Assembly: GCA_036897095.1 (NCBI GenBank)
Contig: JAYMSP010002480.1
Span: 1-24,049 of the forward strand
Direction: 5' to 3'
Length of the DNA: 24,049 nt
Origin: Plantago elongata
Taxonomy: Eukaryota > Streptophyta > Magnoliopsida > Lamiales > Plantaginaceae
Positions within the stretch are counted from its first letter, which is position 1. Each line of letters begins with the position of its first letter. The notes under the pieces were generated by a model. That model searched no databases. It was not told the DNA's origin and saw only the letters and a list, made by a program, of their open reading frames with translations. The translations under genes and the position numbers were made by a program. Of this stretch, positions 20,101-24,049 are shown in pieces.

Positions 20101-21965
20101 TATAGGGGACCCTACCTCATCTCTTATGGAAGATAGGCTTACATCTCCTGCTGTGTTGTATATTCAAGTATCTGCCCTTCAGGTAACTTAAAGATCCTTT
20201 TGTGCTGCTTGATTGTATTTTCTTACTCAAGATTACGCCATCCCGGGCCAAGTTGTTCTTAATTAGGTATTTGAGATGATAATGCTGACTATCAGCAAAG
20301 GTAGGACCCTGACGCATTTGTTTCTTCATTTTTGAGTCTTAGTTGGGGCGTTTATCGTCATCGTAAGGACTAACTTGATTCACCTATTTTTATCTATTAG
20401 ATAAAATAAATAATCGTCGAGAACAAATAATCTGCTACATGTCGCACCAAAGTGTTGTCATGAGATGTTACTCACGTCGCACGAGGTGTTGTGCTGCGTG
20501 TTGTTCTAATAGTCTATAAAGCCTTAAACTATGTAAATATATTTTATAAAAAAAATTAATTTTCTTATATTAAAATACACATAAGAAAAAATTAAAATCT
20601 TTCAATCAAAATCAAAGAGAAAACAACAATCAAAACAAACAACTCATCAACATCTTCATGCAAGATAATTTCTTTCCTACTTCGGCTGTGTTCTCTTTAA
20701 CTGAAAATTACTTCAGTCTAGTTCAGTTCAGCTCGATTTAGTTCTAATTTATACCTCAGTTCAGTTAAATTCAGTTCAGTAAATCTCAGTTCGAAAGAAC
20801 AAAGCCTTCGTCTTAATTGAAAATTTCAAATTTCTCGATATCAACTTTTAACATGGGTCCATCCAATTTCAATGGTTTTAAATAGTTGTAGACATTTGTT
20901 TCTAATTATAATTTTAATGTCGTATATAATTATAAATTATAAATGCATGTGTAAATATGTGTTTAATTATTTTTAATTAAAAATTAGTGAAGAAGTTTAT
21001 ATTCTTAAATATAGTATTGCAGGCGAAGGAGAGCAATAGTTGAGGTGAGGGCGATAGAGAGCACTGAACACGTGTCACGGTTACTAAGAAAACCTTTATC
21101 TTTGTTTGTGAAATTTTTTGGAGAAACTATCCTAGAGTTACACAAAATGATACAGACAATTAGTAGACAACCATAGACAATTTACAAATAGACAAAAATC
21201 CACAATTTACACAAACAAATAGACAAATCCATAATTTACACACAAAGCCACAGAATTAGTATACAATATTACAGGACTTCCATAACTCTTACAAAAACTT
21301 GTCGCTTTGCAGCAAGTCTCTTCCCTTTGTTGAGGATTGGAGGAAGTTTGACATGTCAGAGATTACTTGGTTTATATAATCCGTCATCACTGGCAGATTA
21401 CTTTGTGTACTGTATGTGACCTTAAGAGGCCGAAAACTAGATACGAGGTGTATATATTGCTCTGAAAGTTAGAAAATCATTGCCCAAGGCTCGTAGGTAT
21501 ATCAATAATCACATTACTGGATATATTACCATGACATCTCAAGACTTGGTTATGTGTTTCTTGTGAAGGTTTCCAGTATTAACTTGGTAGTCAGAATGAG
21601 GATAATCATCAAGTTGAGATCAACAAATTTTATTTTTGTTGTTCATCTTCCTTTTTCATACTTGGATCTATTCACCGGTGCAGGAGTCTCACAACATGGT
21701 AACTGTGGCTGAGTATCGGCTACCAGAAGTGAAGGCTGGGACACCAATGTACTTTGATTTCCCTAGACAGATTGCAACTCGTCGCATTACATTTAGGCTT
21801 CTTGGAGATATTGCTGCATTTTCAGATGACCCAGGTGAACAAGATGATGTAGAATACATAGCTCACCCTTGGGCAGCAGGCTTGTCTTTGGCAAACAGAA
21901 TCAAGTTGTACTATTATGCGGATCCTTACGAACTCGGGAAATGGGCAAGTCTTTCAGCTGTTTGA
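7566..21965 (+). CDS. SAC9: SAC9-type phosphoinositide phosphatase with WW domain (12 exons)
   Basis: Joined exons: 7566-8171, 9757-9889, 12283-13499, 13694-13801, 13933-14103, 15082-15318, 15536-15967, 16377-17198, 18411-18608, 19339-19794, 19952-20182, 21684-21965. They give about 1630 aa with no internal stop, and all introns are GT-AG. The SAC domain (about residues 130-500) has the catalytic CADSLDRT (Cys456, Arg462). A WW domain follows (Trp511, Trp534, Pro537), then a long plant-specific region with a likely coiled coil (about 970-1000), a Cys-rich module (1098-1163) and conserved C-terminal blocks. The family removes phosphate from phosphoinositides. Arabidopsis SAC9 is known to keep PI(4,5)P2 low, acting at the cell cortex and endosomes; its loss gives constitutive stress responses. 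The start is either Met at 7566 or Met at 7581 (see findings). There are no frameshifts or lost catalytic residues. Confidence 0.95.
8172..9756 (+). other. SAC9 intron 1 (1585 bp), nothing recognised inside
   Basis: Bounded by CAG/GTATAA and GTGCAG/GGATAT. T-rich, typical of plant introns. I saw no transposon termini, no RNA gene and no coding frame of note; open stretches such as 9523-9717 are low-complexity F/S/L-rich shadows. Confidence 0.8.
9757..9889 (+). CDS. SAC9: SAC9 exon 2: SAC domain
   Basis: 133 bp encoding [14 protein letters not shown] and [19 protein letters not shown], a highly conserved SAC block. It ends in phase 1: the final G is completed by GC at 12283-12284. This is the only intron of the gene that splits a codon. 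Confidence 0.93.
10673..11000. mobile_element. possible degenerate Stowaway-like MITE
   Basis: The left side reads CCCCTCCGTCCTTGAACAA followed by GGGCACGGAGATTAAGGAAA, which is like the terminal consensus of plant Stowaway (Tc1/mariner-type) MITEs. The interior (about 10870-10960) has AGGACATTTGTAATGGGACA-like sequence, also usual for these elements. The right end is not clear and no TA duplication could be confirmed. Confidence 0.35.
11391..11935. mobile_element. possible degraded hAT-type non-autonomous element
   Basis: The left end GGGGGTGTCAAAATGGGTC and the reverse complement of the right end (11916-11935), AGGGGTGTAAGCGGGTGAGG, form an imperfect terminal inverted repeat of the kind seen in hAT elements. 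No transposase is encoded. The expected 8-bp duplication is not visible. The SINE at 11488-11583 has inserted inside it, which would make it the older insertion. Confidence 0.35.
11488..11583 (+). mobile_element. short tRNA-derived SINE with A-tail and target-site duplications
   Basis: The body (11488-11569, about 82 bp) has a box A-like GCGCAACTCAGTTGGTAAGA (11497-11516) and a box B-like GGTCGGGAATTTGACTC (11537-11553), the internal RNA polymerase III promoter of a tRNA-like head. It ends in 14 A (11570-11583). It is flanked by GGACAAATAGTTT (11475-11487) and GGACCAAATAGTTT (11584-11597), a 13/14-bp target-site duplication differing by one base. Same orientation as SAC9. Too degenerate for a working tRNA, and mobilisation would depend on a LINE. 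Confidence 0.85.
11935..12131. mobile_element. 197-bp foldback MITE / long hairpin in SAC9 intron 2
   Basis: Arms 11935-12028 and 12038-12131 are reverse complements with about ten or more mismatches over 94 positions, leaving a 9-base loop (12029-12037). The inner block of about 75 bp is the best matched, for example CCGTTATCTGAAGCTATTG at 11973-11991, which returns inverted on the other arm. In RNA it would form one long, nearly perfect hairpin. Foldback MITEs of this type are known sources of small RNAs. No transposase or target-site duplication was identified. Confidence 0.85.
12283..13499 (+). CDS. SAC9: SAC9 exon 3: catalytic core of SAC domain and WW domain
   Basis: The largest exon (1217 bp). 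Encodes the block [58 protein letters not shown], and the catalytic CADSLDRT (12909-12932), the CX5R(T/S) signature of SAC phosphatases whose Cys forms the phospho-enzyme. Then [19 protein letters not shown] to TTTWNHP (about 13059-13154), a complete WW domain with Trp codons at 13074 and 13143. After it come [13 protein letters not shown] and [18 protein letters not shown]. Donor CAA/GTATGT. Confidence 0.95.
13694..13801 (+). CDS. SAC9: SAC9 exon 4
   Basis: 36 codons in phase 0, acceptor GACAG/GTACCT, donor TGG/GTATGA. Encodes [17 protein letters not shown] and [11 protein letters not shown]. It lies between the WW-containing SAC part and the conserved C-terminal region. Confidence 0.9.
13933..14103 (+). 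CDS. SAC9: SAC9 exon 5
   Basis: 57 codons in phase 0, encoding [20 protein letters not shown] and TVDVRTGR-like sequence (here [18 protein letters not shown]), a beta-rich block shared by SAC9 proteins. Donor GAG/GTCCGG has C at +3, weaker than the others. Confidence 0.92.
14104..15081 (+). other. SAC9 intron 5 (978 bp) with repeated segments
   Basis: Bounded by GAG/GTCCGG and TTTACAG/GGAGCT. Much of the intron is repeat-derived (see the tandem duplication entry); the remainder is AT-rich with no coding signal. Confidence 0.85.
14354..14864 (+). repeat. imperfect tandem duplication of about 190 bp plus a partial third copy
   Basis: Unit 1 at about 14491-14670 and unit 2 at about 14671-14864 both begin GATCTAGAC, share CATCTAGGAGCA, CAAAGCTCTC and CCTTTTGA, and end AGTTCAAGTATTAT. 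In front, TAGTACAGGAAAGCTCT occurs at 14354 and again at 14463, each followed by a near-identical 12 bases, so a further partial copy lies upstream. Divergence among copies suggests an old event. Confidence 0.8.
15082..15318 (+). CDS. SAC9: SAC9 exon 6
   Basis: 79 codons in phase 0, encoding [43 protein letters not shown] and [15 protein letters not shown]. This is a well-conserved SAC9 block. Donor GAG/GTATGT. Confidence 0.93.
15536..15967 (+). CDS. SAC9: SAC9 exon 7: linker with NPF and DLLDFLDD motifs
   Basis: 144 codons in phase 0, starting [14 protein letters not shown] (conserved), then a Ser/Thr/Asp-rich, probably disordered linker. It contains NPF (residues 868-870) and the acidic di-leucine-like [10 protein letters not shown] (920-929), short motifs of the kind recognised by endocytic adaptors. 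Donor TGG/GTAAGG. Confidence 0.92.
15968..16376 (+). other. SAC9 intron 7 (409 bp), tandem NAGNAG acceptor
   Basis: T-rich intron ending TCTCAGCAGGACAG. Two acceptors three bases apart are possible (AG at 16375-16376 or 16378-16379), both in phase. No other feature seen. Confidence 0.8.
16377..17198 (+). CDS. SAC9: SAC9 exon 8: coiled-coil stretch and Cys-rich module
   Basis: 274 codons (273 if the second acceptor is used). It begins with a heptad-like helix ([20 protein letters not shown]), then [18 protein letters not shown]. Later a Cys-rich module has CYEC (1098-1101), CKFCC (1106-1110) and CKECC (1159-1163), plausibly a metal-binding knuckle. The exon ends [12 protein letters not shown]. 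The Cys spacing is typical of a zinc site but the fold is not one I can name. Donor CCG/GTAATG. Confidence 0.93.
17199..18410 (+). other. SAC9 intron 8 (1212 bp), nothing recognised inside
   Basis: Bounded by CCG/GTAATG and ATGCAG/GTTGAG. AT-rich. A short near-repeat with AATTTAATTAGA occurs near 18090 and 18152. No element termini or coding frame could be supported. Confidence 0.75.
18411..18608 (+). CDS. SAC9: SAC9 exon 9
   Basis: 66 codons in phase 0: [56 protein letters not shown]. The last part is a conserved start of a beta-sandwich-like C-terminal region. Donor ACT/GTAAGT, a perfect consensus. Confidence 0.93.
18609..19338 (+). other. SAC9 intron 9 (730 bp) with a short TG microsatellite
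   Basis: T-rich; (TG)8 at about 19233-19248 is the only notable feature. An open frame runs from 19069 into exon 10, but its upstream part is intronic F/Y-rich sequence, and the conserved protein begins after TTCCAG at 19338. Confidence 0.8.
19339..19794 (+). CDS. SAC9: SAC9 exon 10
   Basis: 152 codons in phase 0: [48 protein letters not shown], then [17 protein letters not shown] with a second NPF (1397-1399), and [16 protein letters not shown]. It belongs to the conserved C-terminal half. Donor AAG/GTGAAA is a weak consensus. Confidence 0.93.
19952..20182 (+). CDS. SAC9: SAC9 exon 11
   Basis: 77 codons in phase 0, acceptor TTTCAG/GTTCCT, donor CAG/GTAACT. Encodes [39 protein letters not shown] and [13 protein letters not shown]. 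Confidence 0.93.
20183..21683 (+). other. SAC9 intron 11 (1501 bp), low-complexity repeats
   Basis: Contains a TTCAG-rich tract (20711-20793) and short direct repeats with ATAGACAAA and CCA(C/T)AATTTACACA (about 21150-21250). Both look like debris of non-autonomous elements. No coding frame, no clear termini. Confidence 0.75.
20711..20793. repeat. degenerate TTCAG / AGTTC tandem repeat tract
   Basis: About ten near-copies of GTTCAG or CTCAGTTC in 83 bases, interrupted by AT-rich spacers. Tandem TTCAGTTCAG tracts are found in several plant genomes near transposon ends, but the family is not identifiable here. Confidence 0.6.
21684..21965 (+). CDS. SAC9: SAC9 exon 12: C-terminus and stop
   Basis: 93 codons plus TGA (21963-21965). 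Acceptor GTGCAG/GAGTCT. Encodes [40 protein letters not shown] and [20 protein letters not shown] with a terminal KWASLSAV, the conserved C-terminal end of SAC9. The full C-terminus argues that the gene is complete. Confidence 0.94.
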   Translation, partial: ESHNMVTVAEYRLPEVKAGTPMYFDFPRQIATRRITFRLLGDIAAFSDDPGEQDDVEYIAHPWAAGLSLANRIKLYYYADPYELGKWASLSAV

Positions 21966-22110
21966 TCCATTAGGGCCTGTCAAACAAATTCTTTAGTATC
22001 TAGGATTGTTGCTGTTTTAAATGGGCTGATTTTAATAATTCTTTCTTGTTTGTACCTTGTCATGTATGTAATTGTAATGTTGGTTCATTGATTATACCAT
22101 GTGTAAAATG
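21966..22110 (+). other. SAC9: probable SAC9 3' untranslated region
   Basis: T-rich sequence after the stop with TTTTAATAATTC (22030) and TGTATGTAATTGTAATG (22064-22080), which could serve as near-upstream and far-upstream polyadenylation elements. The cleavage site cannot be fixed from sequence. Confidence 0.5.
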
Positions 22111-22210
22111 ATTTACAAGAAAAGGGAATGGATCCCTGGGGGTTATAATAACAGATATACATCAGTGATTTCCTTGGAAAATCCATATATGATTTACTAC
22201 TTTGCTCGCG

Positions 22211-23215
22211 TTTTTTTTGAAAGTCCCATATATCAAACAAGTTACACAGTACAACTATGCAGACGAGAAACTAGGTGTGGTGTGGTTGTCCGCCTATCTA
22301 GATCCAAAATACATTTCAACCATTTCGGACCGAGTACCACACTACGAAACTATCCTGATTAAGCACACATCTACAACTACACACATTACATTGCTGATTA
22401 CCACCACAACAGTAGAAGTTAAACTTGTCGAGCGTACTCTCTAATTTAGCTAGCTGGTCAGCTACTTGATTCACTTCTCTAAACTCATAAGACTCTCTAG
22501 CATCTTGAAACTTAGTTCATAGTTGATCGATATCTTTAACTTGTCCTACCTGCTGTTCCCGATGAGATTAATAGAGATTTAAGAATCAGAAAAAATCCAG
22601 ACATGTTGAAAGTTTAATTGAAAAGCTAAAATGAGTCCCACTCTAATTGCCATTAATTCAGCCACATTATTAGTAGTTCTGCCTAAATAACCAGCTGTGG
22701 CAGCAATGAAATTCCATGGCAATCCCGCAATATTGCACCATAACCAGAGTTTTCAGTGTCATTGAAAACAGACCCATCAGTATTAATAGCAATGAAGGGA
22801 CTAGGCGGTGGCTTCCAAAGTCACTGGATAATGGTAGTAAAATTTGTGATTGTGGAAAAGTTTGATGAATTTCAGATATATGAAATTTAATTAATTCAAC
22901 AACAGAAGGAATACTAATCTGGTTTTTCCGAAAGATATGGTCATTCCTAGCAAACCAGATTATCCAAATAGCTATAACTGTTTCCGGTTCTTGCTTACAG
23001 AAAACACGAGAATCCAGTATATGCAAATGAAAAAGTTTCTCAGTTATTGGTAATCTGTCGAGGAGATTAACCCATAGATTTTTTTTAATTCTAGGATACA
23101 CATTGAGTTTCCACAATCGATTCCAAGGCAGCCAAGGAGAAACAGACATGTTCTTGCTTAATAAAGCTAAATAAGTAGCATAAGAGTAAATTTGCAGTTG
23201 TAATTCCAAGGCGAT
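22211..23215 (-). pseudogene. second LINE ORF2 remnant: zf-RVT and RNase H part
   Basis: Read on the minus strand from 23209. YSYATYLALLSKNMSVSP and WKLNVYPRIKKNLWVNLLDR match the start of the zf-RVT domain. The Cys/His part is missing, since the sequence runs from DSRVFCK directly to IAIWIIWFARNDHIF, so an internal deletion is likely. Then comes RNase H with PFIAINTDGSVFND (Asp near 22776), a frame break, AELMAIRVGL (Glu near 22658), FSDS, and VNQVADQLAK near 22455. All acidic positions are recognisable but frames are broken by stops. A run of eight T at 22211-22218 may be the complement of a poly-A tail, placing the 3' end of the element toward SAC9. No target-site duplication found. Confidence 0.8.
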
Positions 23216-23663
23216 ATAGTTGTATCCTGTGTATTCAGTAAACTAGGATAGCGACGAGATGGGCACGAGGCCTGTCACGACAAGCAAAGGAAACAAGTCT
23301 AGACCCTTAAGACACGAGACTACCATTGCAAGGAATAAATTCTAGGAATGCAATATTCTTTACCATTAAACCGACATTCATAGCAAGACACGCATAAGTC
23401 CACAAAATTTACTTCCAAAGTAAATAGAATTAAGTCTAACATTGTTCCCTATCAAGTGGATAGGATATATATCTGTTCACTCACGCTCTTGGAAGTGTTC
23501 AGTAGGGATCAAAATCAAGAAATAGAAGAGGTAATGAAGGTGATTTTCATCACAAGGTGCCTCAAATATCTCAAACTTTGCACTAGACCAGATTGGATCG
23601 GAAGGGACTTTCTTCTTCCTTTGCATCAACTTCAACCGGGAGTAGATCTTCAAGACTTTGCTT

Positions 23664-23710
23664 CCAATTGTTTTCATATTTTCGCACACAAGTTTGTGCG
23701 AAGCAATTGG
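23664..23710. repeat. interrupted palindrome with TTCGCACA / TGTGCGAA core
   Basis: TTCGCACA (23681-23688) and TGTGCGAA (23695-23702) are perfect reverse complements around a 6-base loop. Outside them CCAATTG (23664-23670) pairs with CAATTGG (23704-23710). Confidence 0.75.
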
Positions 23711-23784
23711 CCTCGTTGGACTCTTTTGATTTCATCTTTTGGCAGTTGGTCTCATTGGACTCTTTTGATCTCCATTTTTACGCA
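23707..23784 (+). repeat. tandem repeat, two units of 39 bp
   Basis: TTGGCCTCGTTGGACTCTTT at 23707 recurs as TTGGTCTCATTGGACTCTTT at 23746; similarity continues for about 34 bases before decaying. Confidence 0.75.
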
Positions 23785-24049
23785 GTGTTTGTTTTACCAA
23801 AGTCCGCACTTTTGTGCGTGTTGATTTGGTGTATGCCATCCATCAACCCTAATGACTCGGTGGCTGATATTGGATAGTATCTGAACACGCCCAACACTAC
23901 AAGGGTGATGACTAGCACCACAGATCCACTCCGAGATGATTCATAAAGCTTTGAAAAGTGCAGTCAAATCATAGGTGAATCTTATTTGTATTGACACATT
24001 AGCTCTTTGGCTTATCGTGGTGGGTAATTCATCCACTTTATTTTGGAAG

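Larger units (their letters stand above)
23216..24049. other. intergenic right edge, no gene recognised
   Basis: Open frames here are short and composition-driven. Holds the palindrome (23664-23710), the 39-bp repeat (23707-23784) and a second small hairpin CGCACTTTTGTGCG (23806-23819). Could be part of an unrecognised transposable element. Confidence 0.5.

Noticed and set aside
1-24049. CRISPR array, phage or bacterial defence system
   Set aside because: No regularly spaced repeats or bacterial genes; spliced plant gene and plant transposons throughout.

Overview
The window is plant nuclear DNA, most likely from a eudicot. It has one large split gene with short GT-AG exons and AT-rich introns, flanked and invaded by decayed plant-type transposable elements. 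The family or species cannot be fixed from the sequence alone.

The central gene (about 6.35-22.1 kb, + strand) is SAC9, the plant-specific SAC phosphoinositide phosphatase carrying a WW domain. I assembled 12 coding exons: 7566-8171, 9757-9889, 12283-13499, 13694-13801, 13933-14103, 15082-15318, 15536-15967, 16377-17198, 18411-18608, 19339-19794, 19952-20182 and 21684-21965. They join without a stop into about 1630 codons, close to the roughly 1650 aa of the Arabidopsis protein. The catalytic CX5RT motif, the WW domain, a Cys-rich module and the C-terminal region are intact, so the gene looks functional. A pyrimidine-rich leader exon near 6.35-6.43 kb followed by a leader intron is likely but not proven.

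Left flank (1 to about 5.6 kb): a decayed LINE (non-LTR retrotransposon) in two opposed pieces. On the minus strand (about 440-1711) is an ORF1/gag-like remnant with a DUF4283-type domain and a CCHC zinc knuckle. After a run of 23 G, the plus strand (about 1735-4720) carries reverse transcriptase, a zf-RVT-like region and RNase H, with frameshifts and stops. The endonuclease was not found. This is the layout expected of a 5'-inverted (twin-primed) LINE insertion. A probable LINE 3' UTR and a 15-A tract follow. Between this and SAC9 lie two diverged 91-bp direct repeats.

Introns: intron 2 (2.4 kb) holds several small elements: a tRNA-derived SINE with an A-tail and 13/14-bp target-site duplications, a degraded hAT-like element around it, an almost perfect 197-bp foldback, and a possible Stowaway-like remnant. 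Intron 5 contains an imperfect tandem duplication of about 190 bp.

Right flank (about 22.2-24.05 kb): a second LINE remnant on the minus strand (zf-RVT/RNase H part), then non-coding sequence with a palindrome and a short tandem repeat. I found no CRISPR, bacterial-type operon or stand-alone tRNA/rRNA gene. No wholly new system is evident. The points most worth a second look are the inverted LINE with its poly-G junction, the long intronic hairpin, and the endocytic-type short motifs in SAC9.
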